A DNA stretch of 64,000 nt from Marinomonas rhizomae (GCF_024397855.1 NZ_CP073343.1:310001-374000), one strand, 5' to 3'. Counted from the first letter of the stretch, positions 53,301 to 63,297 are shown. Made by a program: numbers and translations. Notes: a model not told the origin generated them from the letters alone.

Positions 53301-53774
53301 ATGAAACGGATTATTATACTACTATCTACTTTTTTTATCACTGCATGCGATAGCAACACATTCAATGAAATTTTCAGAAACCCTCACATTGTAGAAATTG
53401 CGAAAATAGAGAATATGGAAGCTGACAAATGGTACGAATTTGATACCAAGTTAGAAGCTATCAATAGAGAGCAAACCATAACTGTCTCTTTTGAAGGAAG
53501 CGACCCTAAAATTTTAGACTTTTCAATTATAGATAATAAGTCAATATTTAAATCAGAGAAATTCCCTGAAAAAGTAATAGATTTTGAGATCGTTGCAACC
53601 AGCTCATCTAATATAGAATATGCTTTCAAACCTTCAGGACAATCAGGGGGGATAATTTTTAGACTAAAAGAAAAAAAAATTGATAAAGAGGAAATAATAG
53701 TAAGAATAAAAATAAAGGGAAATCTTAACTATAAAAATGTAAATATTGAATGGATGTCTAGAACAGGGAAATAA
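53301..53774 (+). CDS. Small lipoprotein, possible immunity protein
   Basis: 157 residues with a lipoprotein signal ending ITAC (MKRIIILLSTFFITAC). The rest is beta-rich and strongly charged, without a family I know. Its codons are much more AT-rich than the T6SS core, pointing to separate acquisition. It lies 5 bases before a YiiX/NlpC-like gene. An outer or inner membrane lipoprotein protecting against that enzyme would fit. Confidence 0.5.
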   Translation: MKRIIILLSTFFITACDSNTFNEIFRNPHIVEIAKIENMEADKWYEFDTKLEAINREQTITVSFEGSDPKILDFSIIDNKSIFKSEKFPEKVIDFEIVATSSSNIEYAFKPSGQSGGIIFRLKEKKIDKEEIIVRIKIKGNLNYKNVNIEWMSRTGK

Positions 53775-53779
53775 GTTAA

Positions 53780-54325
53780 ATGAAAGCTAATGAAGTAGTA
53801 AATGAGACAAAATTCATTTCCGTTGGTCAACTTCAAGTAGGAGATATTATTTTATCTACAAGTGAAGGCTCTGTATCATCAACAGTAAGGGTTGGAACTA
53901 ACTCGAAGTTTAGTCATGCTAGAATATATATCGGCGACTCTGAAGTAATTGAGGCAATTGATCCAAGAGTTATTAGAGATAATATAATCGATCTTATTGA
54001 GCATGACACCTACACTTATGTGTATCGTTACCCGAACCTTAGTGCAACGCAGAAATCAAAAATAGTTGAGTATTCAAGTAATCAGATAGGAAAGGAATAT
54101 GACCTTTCAGGGGCATTAAGTTCATCCGTTACTGGAGCATTGCTTCTAGGTCCGTTACCAAAACTTCAGAATTTAATTAATTCAGAATTTGACTTCTTTT
54201 GTTCTGAACTTGTAGCTTTTTCCTATAAAAGTGCAGGTGTACCTTTAAACTATGCAGCAAGCCAAACCACACCACGAGATCTAGCCGTCAATGACAAGCT
54301 AACATTTATTGGGCGTTTAAAATAA
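53780..54325 (+). CDS. Permuted NlpC/P60 (YiiX-like) hydrolase, possible effector
   Basis: 181 residues, no signal peptide. VGDIILSTSEGSVSS and FSHARIYIGDSEVIEA give the N-terminal His region, and FDFFCSELVAFSYKSAG gives the C-terminal Cys, the circularly permuted NlpC/P60 arrangement of YiiX/YaeF-type enzymes. Such enzymes cleave amide or ester bonds of peptidoglycan or lipids. Position beside an exported lipoprotein in an effector region suggests a T6SS effector; it could also be a cell-envelope enzyme. Confidence 0.65.
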   Translation: MKANEVVNETKFISVGQLQVGDIILSTSEGSVSSTVRVGTNSKFSHARIYIGDSEVIEAIDPRVIRDNIIDLIEHDTYTYVYRYPNLSATQKSKIVEYSSNQIGKEYDLSGALSSSVTGALLLGPLPKLQNLINSEFDFFCSELVAFSYKSAGVPLNYAASQTTPRDLAVNDKLTFIGRLK

Positions 54326-54470
54326 ATTTTGTCTTGTAAGGTTGAATTTATATTAGGGAACATGCGATCAAGCATTAATGTTAAAAGAGTTTGCTCAAAT
54401 TTTTAAAAGAAAGTCCTTTCAGACTAGAAGAGGCATAAGGCATCGCTCTATTATCGCATAAGAAGCCCCT

Positions 54471-54760
54471 ATGATACCCAAAATTAAGTTTCTTGGTCTC
54501 TTTGATTCAGTAGCAATGGTTGCCCCTTTATTTGATCCTAATGAAGTGGATTACTTTTTCATTTAATTGCTGGTGATCGCTCTGGCCCTGCTCCATGGGT
54601 AGATTTTGTTGAAAGAGACCCTAGAATAAAAGCTAAAACATCTCATGTCTTACGTTGTCCTAATTGCAATCATAGCGACATTGGAGGCATATCATCCACG
54701 ACTAAGGCAAGAGTTGCTTATCAAAACATGAGATCTCATGCTAATGCAGGGGTGAAGTAA
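54471..54760 (+). pseudogene. Relic of a DUF2235 (Tle1-like) phospholipase effector
   Basis: A first frame from 54471 reads IPKIKFLGLFDSVAMVAP, the well-known FLGLFDTVA signature of DUF2235 hydrolases, and stops after 31 codons. A second frame from about 54562 reads HLIAGDRSGPAPWVDFVE and later NHSDIGGISSTTKARVAYQ, matching the HSDIGGGY motif region. Large parts between these motifs are missing. This is the remains of a lipase effector of the type delivered by T6SS. The bases 54326-54470 hold no recognisable gene. Confidence 0.75.
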
Positions 54761-54775
54761 AATGAAAAACTGCTT

Positions 54776-54964
54776 TTGGGTGAGCTTTGCTATTTTTTCA
54801 TTATATCATTACTTTTTTTGGACTACCTATCAAAGTCATTAGGGGCTCCCAATCATTATTACTCTATTTTTGATTTCATTGAAGCGTCGATAATAGCTTT
54901 ACTCTTAGCCTGTATTTCAACTGCTATATGTTGGCTTATTAGAAAAGCCTTGAATAAAAATTAA
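54776..54964 (+). CDS. Small membrane protein, possibly a relic
   Basis: About 62 residues from a TTG, with two hydrophobic helices (YFFIISLLFLDYL and IIALLLACISTAICWLI). A better-placed ATG at 54762 lies in another frame and runs only 26 codons, also hydrophobic, so a frameshift near the start is likely. It directly follows the DUF2235 relic and may be what is left of that effector's membrane immunity protein. Function unknown. Confidence 0.35.
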   Translation: MGELCYFFIISLLFLDYLSKSLGAPNHYYSIFDFIEASIIALLLACISTAICWLIRKALNKN

Positions 54965-55056
54965 ACATGTTAATTAAAACATCAAAATGGCGTTAATTAG
55001 GACACGCACCTTAAAAAAGTGACTCTTAGTTCAGTTATGATCAGTTTTTCTAAGTC

Positions 55057-55086
55057 AGCCAGTTCTAACCAAAACTGGCTTTTTTG
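55057..55086 (+). terminator. Rho-independent terminator
   Basis: Stem AGCCAGTT (55057-55064) with AACTGGCT (55073-55080) and TTTTT directly after. It lies in a gene-poor stretch (54965-55193) near the right edge of the island and has no intact gene directly before it. Confidence 0.8.
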
Positions 55087-55193
55087 TGTCTAAATCATCA
55101 CGGTAGGGTGCTATTTCGTCGATTTTACCGAATCAAGGGCGTGCGATTACCTTGCAAGGAAAGCAATATTGAAAGGAAGGGCTAGAAGGTAGG

Positions 55194-55462
55194 TTAGGCA
55201 AGCAGTTGTTTTGCTTTGCTGATTTTCGGCCTTCGTTTATAGCCTGCATGTTGGTAGTAGTTGGATAAGATCAGTTCTGTACCGACAGCAGCGAAAGTTT
55301 GTTGTTCAAACTGCGTAGAGATGGTGAGCCAGTTTTCCGATGGGATATTAAGGCGTTGTAAAATGGGGCAAAGGTTAGTCGATACTGTCGCGTTTACCTT
55401 GACGAACGATTCGACCTGTTAAGTCGAAAAGTTCTAGGTAGTCTTCGAGTTTAAAGGAGAGT
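55194..55462 (-). pseudogene. 3' relic of a Y1 (REP-associated, IS200-like) transposase
   Basis: Read on the minus strand, the segment gives EDYLELFDLTGRIVRQGKRD, then after a stop and a one-base shift ILQRLNIPSENWLTISTQFE and AAVGTELILSNYYQHAGY, ending SKAKQLLA. This is the C-terminal part of REP-associated tyrosine transposases, as I recall the family. The catalytic part is missing. It lies directly against the right flank repeat and may relate to how the island entered. Confidence 0.7.
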
Positions 55463-55472
55463 CTTTTGGGGG

Positions 55473-55985
55473 AGTTGGATCGCCGATGCTTTTGTTGCCA
55501 GATGGGCGATTGGCATGGGAAGTATCTCGGGTGTTGCGGCAGCATCATTGGGCTTTTTTTTGCGTAGGCAGGTTCAAACCGAATTCAAAAACAAAATACT
55601 TTAACTCAGTGGTAAAGACTTTAAATGAATTGCAGTCGTCTATATTGAGTATTTAGTGTATTTTTTATAAATAGCGTCGCGTAAAGCAGTCACTCTTTTG
55701 CATAATTCTAAAAAAATTGATGGAGAACATTATGTCACAGCATCTTGTATTGAGTTTTATCGGAGACGACCGCCCTGGTTTGGTTGAGCGTTTGTCCGAT
55801 ACTATTTCACGTCATCACGGTAATTGGTTAGAAAGCCGTATGGCGCATCTTGCGGATAAATTTGCCGGTATTTTAACCTTGTCTGTGCCCTTGGAACATC
55901 AAGAGGCACTGGTTGATGCACTGCGTAATTTTGAACAGCTTGGTTTGCATGTCACCGTTGAGCTGGCAAATAAGAAAGCGACAGA
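55473..55985. repeat. Right flank direct repeat (decayed MFS 3' end plus gcvR)
   Basis: Counterpart of 253-757. The first part (55473-55604) is a damaged copy of the MFS gene end, with small deletions near 55480 and 55555; the intergenic part and gcvR start are nearly identical to the left copy. Here gcvR is whole. The MFS relic cannot be expressed as a protein. Confidence 0.8.
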
Positions 55986-56250
55986 AGGATCGACCTTGTC
56001 ACTGTCTGTTGTTGGCAATGATCGACCAGGTATTGTTAAAGAAGTTTCCCAAGTACTGCATTCATTGATGGTTAACGTCAAAGAGCTTACGACCACTTGT
56101 GAACCGGCACCGATGAGTTCTGACATGCTGTTTAAAACTGATATGGTATTGGCTGTTCCCAAAGATTTGCCGCTATCAGAACTGGAAGTGGCACTAGAAA
56201 AGATCAGCAGTGATTTAATGGTGGAGCTATCTGTTAATCAGTTTGCTTAG
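55732..56250 (+). CDS. gcvR: Glycine cleavage system regulator GcvR-like, two ACT domains
   Basis: 172 residues from the ATG at 55732, with GGAG 8 bases upstream. Two ACT domains are seen: LVLSFIGDDRPGLVERLS at the start and LSLSVVGNDRPGIVKEVS from about residue 90. This is the GcvR layout; GcvR modulates GcvA control of glycine cleavage genes in response to glycine. No gcv genes are in the window. It is the intact partner of the relic at 518. Confidence 0.85.
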   Translation: MSQHLVLSFIGDDRPGLVERLSDTISRHHGNWLESRMAHLADKFAGILTLSVPLEHQEALVDALRNFEQLGLHVTVELANKKATEGSTLSLSVVGNDRPGIVKEVSQVLHSLMVNVKELTTTCEPAPMSSDMLFKTDMVLAVPKDLPLSELEVALEKISSDLMVELSVNQFA

Positions 56251-56273
56251 TGGTTTTATCTGGGCCTTTTAGA

Positions 56274-57179
56274 TCATTCATACAGTGGATGATCGTTAAA
56301 ACGCTTGAGCATAAAATCGATTAACAAACGTAACCGAAATGGCATGTTATCTCGATCACGATAGAGCATTTGGCAACCGCGAGCTTGATTGCTCCACTCA
56401 GGTAGAACTTGTCGAATTTCACCTAAATCGATTAATGGCTGTGCATGATAGTCTGGCATAAAACCGATGCCTAGGCCATCTTGTATAGCGCGCGTAAGTA
56501 AGCTGATGTCGTCTACTTTTAGGCGAATATTATGGTTTGGCTTATGACTTAGTATCTCTCCCGATGTCGTGTGTTGCAGCTTCCAAGTGGAAATAGGTGC
56601 GCATAATACAGTGGGAAAACCTTCTAAGTCACGAGGGGTATTTATGCTAGACAGGTCTAAATGGACGGATCCACAAATAACAAAGCGAATGTTCGTTAAA
56701 TGCCTGCCAATCCAATGGACTGCATTATGGTCACCGACACGAAACGCGATGTCGATGGCTTCTTCCTCAATATCGATGTTTTGATTTGAAAGTCGCAAAT
56801 CCAAATGGATGTCAGGGTATTCGATCAAAAAGGCATTAAAATGCTGAGCTAAAACATGCACGCCAAAGTTCACGGGTGCAGAAACTCGAATCGTGCCTTT
56901 TGCTTGGGTGTTGTCCTGTAGAAGGCACACAGCAACATCGTCTAATTCCTCAAAAAGAGACGCGCTCCTTTCGAAATATCGCTGCCCTGAATGGGTGAGT
57001 TGGACTCTGTGGGCATCCCGATTCAGTAGTCTTATTGCTAAGTCTTCTTCTAATTTAGCGACTCGCCGACTCAAGGTAGACAGAGGCATTTCCAGCACAG
57101 CTGAAGCTTGTTTAAAGCTGCCATGTTGAGCAACCGCGCAAAAACAACGCATATCATCGAGTGAATAGTTAAATTTCAT
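56274..57179 (-). CDS. LysR-family transcriptional regulator
   Basis: 301 residues. The N-terminal winged helix-turn-helix reads FCAVAQHGSFKQASAVLE and LSRRVAKLEEDLAIRLLNR; the rest is the substrate-binding domain (GTIRVSAPVNFGVHVL, GLGIGFMPDYHAQPL). It is divergent from the DMT transporter gene at 57278, with about 98 bases between them, so it may control that gene. Its inducer is unknown. Confidence 0.9.
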   Translation of the reverse strand: MKFNYSLDDMRCFCAVAQHGSFKQASAVLEMPLSTLSRRVAKLEEDLAIRLLNRDAHRVQLTHSGQRYFERSASLFEELDDVAVCLLQDNTQAKGTIRVSAPVNFGVHVLAQHFNAFLIEYPDIHLDLRLSNQNIDIEEEAIDIAFRVGDHNAVHWIGRHLTNIRFVICGSVHLDLSSINTPRDLEGFPTVLCAPISTWKLQHTTSGEILSHKPNHNIRLKVDDISLLTRAIQDGLGIGFMPDYHAQPLIDLGEIRQVLPEWSNQARGCQMLYRDRDNMPFRLRLLIDFMLKRFNDHPLYE

Positions 57180-57277
57180 ATGTGGGATCTATCGTCTCAA
57201 TTTTGTCTATTTATTCCGTATTCAAAATCTATACACTGCGCCTTATATTTTCAAGTTTTCTTTTTATGGAGAAAGAT

Positions 57278-58210
57278 ATGAAGCGTTCGTCGAATATGAA
57301 TGCCGTATTGTTATTATTACTATGCACGTTTTTCTGGGGAGCCTGTTTCCCTGTTGGTAAACATGCATTGGGAGAAGTGCATGCACTCACCTTAGTTATC
57401 TGGCGTTTTGCTATTGCTGCTATTTGTCTGTTTATTTATGCGAAATGGAAAAATACGCCAATGCCTAGTCTAACGGCACAGCAATGGGCGTGGGTGATAG
57501 GGGTTTCTATTATAGGTGTCGGTGGTTTAAACCTTGGTTTGTTTACTGGGTTGGCGCAAACCGATGCCAGCAATGGTGCCTTGATTATGGCGCTCAGCCC
57601 ATTGGCCACCTCTTTTATTGGTTCTTTGTTACAGCGCAAACTGCCCGCTCGCGGTGCGGTGTTTAGTTTGGTAGTTTGTTTATCTGGTGTGTTACTGGTG
57701 TTAACCAATGGCGAGCTAAAAAGACTATTGGGTTTTGAGTTTAACCACGGTGATCAAATGATCTTGCTAGGCATGTTGTGCTGGAGCCTTTATACCTATT
57801 TAACACAAGGTGTGAGCCGCTGGATGCCAATGATTCCTTACACTTTGGTTGGCATGTTATCAGGGCTAGGAGTGATCTCTTTGGTCACGGCGTTTAGTGC
57901 TGAGGTTCATCCACTACAAGAAAGTTTAGCGATCAGTGGTTATGTGCTTGGAGACTTATTGTTCATTGGTGTGTTTGGTACCGTGGGTGGTTACTTGTTG
58001 TGGATTTCTGGTGTGAAGCAGCTAGGTGCAGCGAACGCTTCCTTGTTCTTCAATTTTGTGCCTGTCTTTGCGGCCTTGACGGCATTTGCTTACGGTCAAA
58101 CTGTGACAAACTTGCAGCTATTAGGCGTAGCGATTGTTATTGCCGGTTTGTTACTGCCAAGAATGGTTAAATGGCAGCAACAACGCTTTAATCGCCAAGA
58201 AGCCGCATAG
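57278..58210 (+). CDS. DMT-superfamily (EamA) transporter
   Basis: 310 residues from the ATG at 57278, preceded by GGAGAAAG; upstream in-frame starts are less likely. About ten hydrophobic helices in two EamA repeats are visible (LLLLCTFFWGACFPVGKHAL and ILLGMLCWSLYTYLTQGVS). It is a drug/metabolite-type exporter of the inner membrane with unknown substrate. It is divergent from a LysR regulator gene. Confidence 0.88.
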   Translation: MKRSSNMNAVLLLLLCTFFWGACFPVGKHALGEVHALTLVIWRFAIAAICLFIYAKWKNTPMPSLTAQQWAWVIGVSIIGVGGLNLGLFTGLAQTDASNGALIMALSPLATSFIGSLLQRKLPARGAVFSLVVCLSGVLLVLTNGELKRLLGFEFNHGDQMILLGMLCWSLYTYLTQGVSRWMPMIPYTLVGMLSGLGVISLVTAFSAEVHPLQESLAISGYVLGDLLFIGVFGTVGGYLLWISGVKQLGAANASLFFNFVPVFAALTAFAYGQTVTNLQLLGVAIVIAGLLLPRMVKWQQQRFNRQEAA

Positions 58211-58249
58211 ACTAATTGAACGAGCAATCAGAAAGTAAAAAGTAGAAAT

Positions 58250-59803
58250 TTACAGCGATTCGATATTTTTTAAGCACCATTCCGCTCTATGTAAGACGGC
58301 GCTTTTTCGGGCGTCGTCTTGTTTGTCCCAGTTGCCGTAAATCATGCCAATGCGATGGTTTTTCGCAAGACGTTCTCTATGTTTGATCATAAAGCGCCAG
58401 TATAAGCTGTTCAGTGGGCAAGATTCTTCGCTGGTTTTCTCTTTTACCTTGTAATGGCAATCACCACAGTAGTCGCTCATTTTCTGCATGTAGCTGCCAC
58501 TGGCTGCATAAGGTTTGGAAGCAATCCAACCGCCATCGGCGAATTGGCTCATGCCACGGGTGTTGGGCAATTCCACCCACTCCAACGCATCCACGTAAAT
58601 GCCTAAATACCATTCATCGACTTGCTCGGGCTGAATCTCAGTTAACATGCAGAAGTTCCCCGTGACCATCAAGCGCTGAATGTGATGAGCATAAGCGTAA
58701 TCGAGAGATTGCCCAATGGCGCTGGCAAGACACTTCATCTTGGTTTGCCCGTTCCAGAAATAGCTTGGTAGGTCTCGTTCAGCGTTTAGGACATTTTGCT
58801 GTTGATAGTCCGGCATATTGATCCAATACATGCCGCGCACATATTCGCGCCAGCCGAGAATTTGTCTGACAAAGCCTTCAACTTGAGCAATGTCGATATT
58901 GTCGTTTTCTCGATATGCCGAAATAGCCATTTTGATCACATGCTTTGGGCTAATCAATTTGGCGTTAAGCGCAAAAGACAAACGTGAATGATACAAGCTC
59001 CAGCTGTGGGGTGTTTGATTTGTCATGGCGTCTTGAAAACGACCAAAGTTTGGTAACAAGTGGTCACAGAAAAAGGCGAGTAAATTCAATGCATCTTGGC
59101 TTGATACGGGCCACAGTAAGATCGAGTCCGTTTTGCCAATAGATGGAATTTGATGACGTTGAATGCGTTCAAGCAGGTGAGTGACATCATGCTGAAAACA
59201 CAAAGGTTCTGGAATATCGGCTAAGTCCTTTGGTTTAAGCTTATTGCGATTGGCATTGTCGTAATTCCATTGGCCACCTTCCGGCTGATCTTGATCGTCC
59301 ATTAGTATATTAAAGCGCAGGCGCATTTTTCGATAAAAGTGTTCCATGCGAACGGGATTTTTAGCGTGAAAGAGCCTAGGGATTTCGTTGAAAGGCAACA
59401 AAAAATGCTCGCTATCGACCATGCTGACAGCGGGCTTGGTCGAGTCTGTGATCAGCGAGTGATATTGTTGTAACACGCGATATTCATCTGGGCGTTGTAG
59501 CTCGATACGGTCAATGCCATGTTGCTTAGCAATACCCAATATTACGTCTTCTAGGCTTTTTCCCTGAGTGTCGTCTAAGGTGAGATGGCATACCTGATGA
59601 CCGTTTTCATTTAGGGCATTGGCAAAGTGTTCCATGGCAAGAAAAAATGCACAGAGCTTTTGAATATGATGAGTCACATAAGTGGCTTCTGGGTGTAATT
59701 CAGTAATGAGGTACAGCACACCTTGGTCATGTTTTTTGAACCAAGAGTGCGCAGCGTTGAGTTGATCGCCAAGAATCACGCGCAGCGTGTGGAATGGTTT
59801 CAT
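58250..59803 (-). CDS. phrB: FeS-type bacterial photolyase/cryptochrome (PhrB-like)
   Basis: 517 residues opening with [17 protein letters not shown], the signature of the FeS-BCP branch. Four cysteines that would hold the 4Fe-4S cluster are visible: NFCMLTE, YCGDC and [13 protein letters not shown]-like and [12 protein letters not shown] segments belong to the FAD domain. Members studied repair (6-4) photoproducts in light. Last gene of a three-gene minus-strand operon; its start overlaps the previous stop by 4 bases. Confidence 0.88.
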   Translation of the reverse strand: MKPFHTLRVILGDQLNAAHSWFKKHDQGVLYLITELHPEATYVTHHIQKLCAFFLAMEHFANALNENGHQVCHLTLDDTQGKSLEDVILGIAKQHGIDRIELQRPDEYRVLQQYHSLITDSTKPAVSMVDSEHFLLPFNEIPRLFHAKNPVRMEHFYRKMRLRFNILMDDQDQPEGGQWNYDNANRNKLKPKDLADIPEPLCFQHDVTHLLERIQRHQIPSIGKTDSILLWPVSSQDALNLLAFFCDHLLPNFGRFQDAMTNQTPHSWSLYHSRLSFALNAKLISPKHVIKMAISAYRENDNIDIAQVEGFVRQILGWREYVRGMYWINMPDYQQQNVLNAERDLPSYFWNGQTKMKCLASAIGQSLDYAYAHHIQRLMVTGNFCMLTEIQPEQVDEWYLGIYVDALEWVELPNTRGMSQFADGGWIASKPYAASGSYMQKMSDYCGDCHYKVKEKTSEESCPLNSLYWRFMIKHRERLAKNHRIGMIYGNWDKQDDARKSAVLHRAEWCLKNIESL

Positions 59804-61323
59804 GAGGGTGTCCTTACTTTCGATGGCCTGGATTTTTTTCCACTATTCGAACGCACATGCGTCGCTAAAATGCGTTGTTTTTCTTGTTGAACGTTTGGTT
59901 GTTCACGGTATCCCCAGAGTCGATCACGAGCAGACTTTGCCGCTTCTTTAAGGCTGACAATGGGCACAGGATAGTTTTCTCCAACGTTGAATTGATACAA
60001 GGCTTCCTCCATCGGCGACATTTCCCAAGGAGAGTGTATCAATGGGACAGGCACTTCGGCCAATTCTGGTACCCAGCGACGGATAAATTCACCATCTGGA
60101 TCTTGGTCTTGAGCCTGCTTTACGGGGTTATAAATTCGAATGGCATTGGATCCAGTAACGCCAGCCTGCATTTGAAATTGTGGGTAGTGTATGCCTGGCT
60201 CAAAATCGAGAAACAGTCTTGCTAGATGATGCACACCTAAGCGCCAATCAATATTTAGATGATGGCATAAAAAGCTGACCAGCATGGCGCGCATACGAAA
60301 GTTAATGTATCCCGTTTGGTGTAAGGCCCGCATACAAGCATCAATGAGAGGGTAGCCAGTTTTGCCTTGCTGCCAAGCGAGTAAATCGGCCTCGACCTGA
60401 TCATCCTGTCGATAAGGAAAATTGGCATAAGCACGATTCACTGGGTGATATTCCATGCGGCATTCGCTTTCAAATTTTTGCATAAAATGACAGTGCCAAT
60501 GTAATCGAGAGCTCAGCGCGATGAGGGTGCGTTTCCAGCCAGCCGTTTTCCAGCGAGACAGCAAATCTTGGTAGACTTCTCTTATACTGATATTCCCCCA
60601 AGCGAGATAGGGAGAAAGCCGAGTACAGGCCGATCGGCTGCTAAGAGGGCTGGAAATAGAACGATAATAGTTTTTCCCTCGCCCTTCATAAAAACTCTCT
60701 AAGGTTTTCCAAGCCAGCGTAGGGCCGCCCGTGTGGATACCTTTTTGTGGTGTTTGCCATGAGGTTGGAATCGAAGGCCATTGAGTCTGTATGTCGTACC
60801 AGGTTATCGCTTCAAGGTTGATGTCGGCTAAAGGAGCACGCATGATAGTTTGCCAATCATCATCCCAGTTCTTTCTGTTATCTAGTGGTCGTATCACCGC
60901 ACCAGTTGGTGATTCATGCCAGCATATAGTTTGTTTCTGACACCAGGATTTAACCGCTATATCACGCTCAAAGGTGCGCCCGATGCCAATTTCTTCACTA
61001 CTGAATAATTTATCAAACTGCGTTGTGTCATGGAGCGCTTCGAGAGCAGATAAGGCTTCTTGCCAAACTATATGTATGTGACCGCCATGCTCGGCAAGCT
61101 GGTGATTCATATCCTCTAAGGATTGCCAAACAAAACGCCAGTGGCGCTCGCTGTAATGCGGATCAGCGATAAGGCTAGGTTCAAAGATGTATAGCAGAAT
61201 AATGGGTCTGTTCTGCGCAATGGCCGATGCAAGGGGCAGATGATCGCTCAAGCGCAAATCTCTCTTAAGCCAAACGACAACGGGTTTTACCGCAATATCC
61301 TCAGTCATCCGATGGGCGCTCAT
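59800..61323 (-). CDS. FAD-binding photolyase/cryptochrome family protein
   Basis: 507 residues. An N-terminal Rossmann-type photolyase domain ([20 protein letters not shown]) is followed by the FAD domain ([56 protein letters not shown]). Here the usual NRxR motif reads INFRMRAM and the ending differs from classical CPD photolyases. It belongs to a distinct subgroup often placed beside CRY-DASH genes. Light-driven DNA repair or sensing cannot be separated from sequence. Coupled by 4-base overlaps on both sides. Confidence 0.82.
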   Translation of the reverse strand: MSAHRMTEDIAVKPVVVWLKRDLRLSDHLPLASAIAQNRPIILLYIFEPSLIADPHYSERHWRFVWQSLEDMNHQLAEHGGHIHIVWQEALSALEALHDTTQFDKLFSSEEIGIGRTFERDIAVKSWCQKQTICWHESPTGAVIRPLDNRKNWDDDWQTIMRAPLADINLEAITWYDIQTQWPSIPTSWQTPQKGIHTGGPTLAWKTLESFYEGRGKNYYRSISSPLSSRSACTRLSPYLAWGNISIREVYQDLLSRWKTAGWKRTLIALSSRLHWHCHFMQKFESECRMEYHPVNRAYANFPYRQDDQVEADLLAWQQGKTGYPLIDACMRALHQTGYINFRMRAMLVSFLCHHLNIDWRLGVHHLARLFLDFEPGIHYPQFQMQAGVTGSNAIRIYNPVKQAQDQDPDGEFIRRWVPELAEVPVPLIHSPWEMSPMEEALYQFNVGENYPVPIVSLKEAAKSARDRLWGYREQPNVQQEKQRILATHVRSNSGKKSRPSKVRTPS

Positions 61324-62639
61324 CTGGCTGGATAAATTGGCCAGTCGGCCGCATCGACCGAATCCAGTTGTGTATCATAGACTTGGCCTTGCCATTTATG
61401 AATAAAATGCCGATTGGGGTCGTATTGTTCGCTTTGTCTTTGCAAATTGAAATGACGGCCGCCTCTTGGGTCCGCTCCGACGCCCGCAATGTATTGCCAG
61501 TTGCCCCAGTTTGGGCCGACGCTGTAATCGATCAGTTGTTCTTCAAAATACGCCGCGCCATAACGCCAATCGATGCCTAATTCATAGATCAAGCAGCTTG
61601 CAACAATTTGGCGGCCACGATTGCTCATAAAACCGGTTTCATTAAGCTGTTTCATACAAGCGTTAACGATAGGGTAAGGCGTATTACCTTGGCTCCATTT
61701 TCGAAAACGCTCAGCGTAATAACTGCCTTGGTTTTGTTTTCCTGTTAAGCCGCCCGGCAAGAAAAGTTGTTTACCATAACGGGTTGCATACCAATGGAAA
61801 TATTCGCGCCAGAGTAGCTCGAAATAGATCCAATAAGTGGATTCGCTTGCGCCATGATCGCGTTCATAGGCGTCGATACTGGCTTTAATTTGCCTAGCTG
61901 ACAAACTGCCTTGTGCCAACCAGGGTGAAAACTTGGTGGAGTTTTCCCAACCATCTAACTCGTTACGAGTTTCTTTATAACGACTTGGCAAATTGGTCGA
62001 GAAATAATCGCTTAGCTGATCAATTGCGGCTTGCTCCCCGCCAGTGAACGCACTTTCGTCTTCTATATTCTTAAGCCTCCAAGGACGAATTCGCTGAATA
62101 TTAAAAACGGGTGCTGGTGGTAGTTTTTGCAATGCAGGTAGAGGGGGGAAAACGTCTATGTTTTCAACTAAGCGACGGAATTTTGAAAAGGAATCCGGCA
62201 ATTTTGCTATATCAAATGGCAGTTGAGAGGGCGTAAATAGACTCAAACCATGGTCCAGATGAATGTGTACGTCAGGATATCGGTTGGCGATGCGTTTTAG
62301 CGTTTGTTGTTCGTCCCAGCCGCCGTGGTGGTTGCGGTATAGATGTGCAATCGGTACTTCATTGAGTAGTATATTTAAACTGGTGCCAGCATCTAACGTG
62401 CTGATAAATAACGTTTGCCCCAAGGCTTGTAATTGTAATGCTAGATGTTGGAGACCTTGATCTAGAAAACGGCGACGATTGGGCGACATGCCTTGTGTTG
62501 CATAGCGACTAGGGCGGTTATTATGAGGCTCATCGCAGTATAGGCAGACAAGATAATCGACCTCTTGCGCGGCTCTGCGTAGCATATTCTGATCCGCGCA
62601 GCGTAAATCCTCTCCGAACCAAACAACACCCAACTTCAT
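61320..62639 (-). CDS. DASH-family cryptochrome
   Basis: 439 residues, first gene of the light operon. Opening [17 protein letters not shown] (photolyase domain), then KYKETR-like [47 protein letters not shown] and the C-terminal [19 protein letters not shown]. These are typical of CRY-DASH, which repairs CPDs in single-stranded DNA and may act as a light sensor. The 220 bases upstream separate it from the divergent PhnA-like gene and should hold both promoters. Confidence 0.88.
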   Translation of the reverse strand: MKLGVVWFGEDLRCADQNMLRRAAQEVDYLVCLYCDEPHNNRPSRYATQGMSPNRRRFLDQGLQHLALQLQALGQTLFISTLDAGTSLNILLNEVPIAHLYRNHHGGWDEQQTLKRIANRYPDVHIHLDHGLSLFTPSQLPFDIAKLPDSFSKFRRLVENIDVFPPLPALQKLPPAPVFNIQRIRPWRLKNIEDESAFTGGEQAAIDQLSDYFSTNLPSRYKETRNELDGWENSTKFSPWLAQGSLSARQIKASIDAYERDHGASESTYWIYFELLWREYFHWYATRYGKQLFLPGGLTGKQNQGSYYAERFRKWSQGNTPYPIVNACMKQLNETGFMSNRGRQIVASCLIYELGIDWRYGAAYFEEQLIDYSVGPNWGNWQYIAGVGADPRGGRHFNLQRQSEQYDPNRHFIHKWQGQVYDTQLDSVDAADWPIYPAR

Positions 62640-62813
62640 CGCATCTTCCTATCAATATTGTGTCAATTAACCTTAGTACGTATTTAAGAGAATATTGGTT
62701 TAATTAAGATGCAAATCTATTTTGCCCTGATCTCGTGGGATGATTTTGTTGAACAACAGAAAGTTTTTACGGAATTTTTTGCTGGCAGACAAAAACCATA
62801 ACGAAAATAGGGT

Positions 62814-62819
62814 TATAAT
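62814..62819 (+). promoter_or_regulatory. Likely -10 element for the PhnA/YjdM-like gene
   Basis: TATAAT matches the sigma70 -10 consensus, about 40 bases upstream of the ATG at 62861. No good -35 hexamer is at the ideal distance, so the promoter may be weak or activator-dependent. Confidence 0.5.
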
Positions 62820-62860
62820 GCGCGAAATTTTCCATTTTACGTTAGAAGGTAGTGATAATT

Positions 62861-63202
62861 ATGAGTCTTCCAAATTGCCCAAAATGCGATTCCACTTATG
62901 TATATGAAGATCAAGCGATGTTGATTTGTCCAGAGTGCGCGCACGAATGGAATCCGAATGAAGTTGTGGTCGATGAAGATGCTCTTATTATCAAAGACAT
63001 GGGCGGCAACTTATTGCAAGAAGGCGATAAAGTGACGTTGGCGAAAGATCTTAAAGTCAAAGGCTCTTCTCAAGTACTAAAAATCGGCACCAAAGCGACT
63101 ATTAAGCGTTTTGTCGATGGCGACCATGACATCGATTGCAAAATAGATGGCGGCGGCGAAATGATGCTGAAATCTCAGTTTGTGAAGAAATCTTCCGTTT
63201 AA
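62861..63202 (+). CDS. yjdM: PhnA/YjdM-like zinc-ribbon protein
   Basis: 113 residues from the ATG at 62861 (AAGGTAG upstream). N-terminal zinc ribbon [28 protein letters not shown] followed by the PhnA domain ([31 protein letters not shown]). The name alkylphosphonate utilisation protein is historical; a role in phosphonate use is not shown. A terminator follows it. Confidence 0.9.
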   Translation: MSLPNCPKCDSTYVYEDQAMLICPECAHEWNPNEVVVDEDALIIKDMGGNLLQEGDKVTLAKDLKVKGSSQVLKIGTKATIKRFVDGDHDIDCKIDGGGEMMLKSQFVKKSSV

Positions 63203-63211
63203 GATCTGTAG

Positions 63212-63255
63212 AAGGGTTAGATAGGGCTCGTTTGGTCTTTTCTAACCCTTTTTTG
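63212..63255 (+). terminator. Rho-independent terminator after yjdM
   Basis: AAGGGTTAGA (63212-63221) pairs with TCTAACCCTT (63241-63250), followed by TTTT. It lies just after the PhnA-like gene and before the convergent LysR gene. Confidence 0.8.
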
Positions 63256-63297
63256 TGTCTTTCTCGATTTCCCTATCCGATAGTCATCTCGTTAAAT

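Noticed and set aside
62640..62680. TTGACA-like hexamer upstream of the photolyase operon on the minus strand
   Set aside because: It lies too close to the start codon for a usual -35 element and no -10 follows; a light-regulator site could not be supported.
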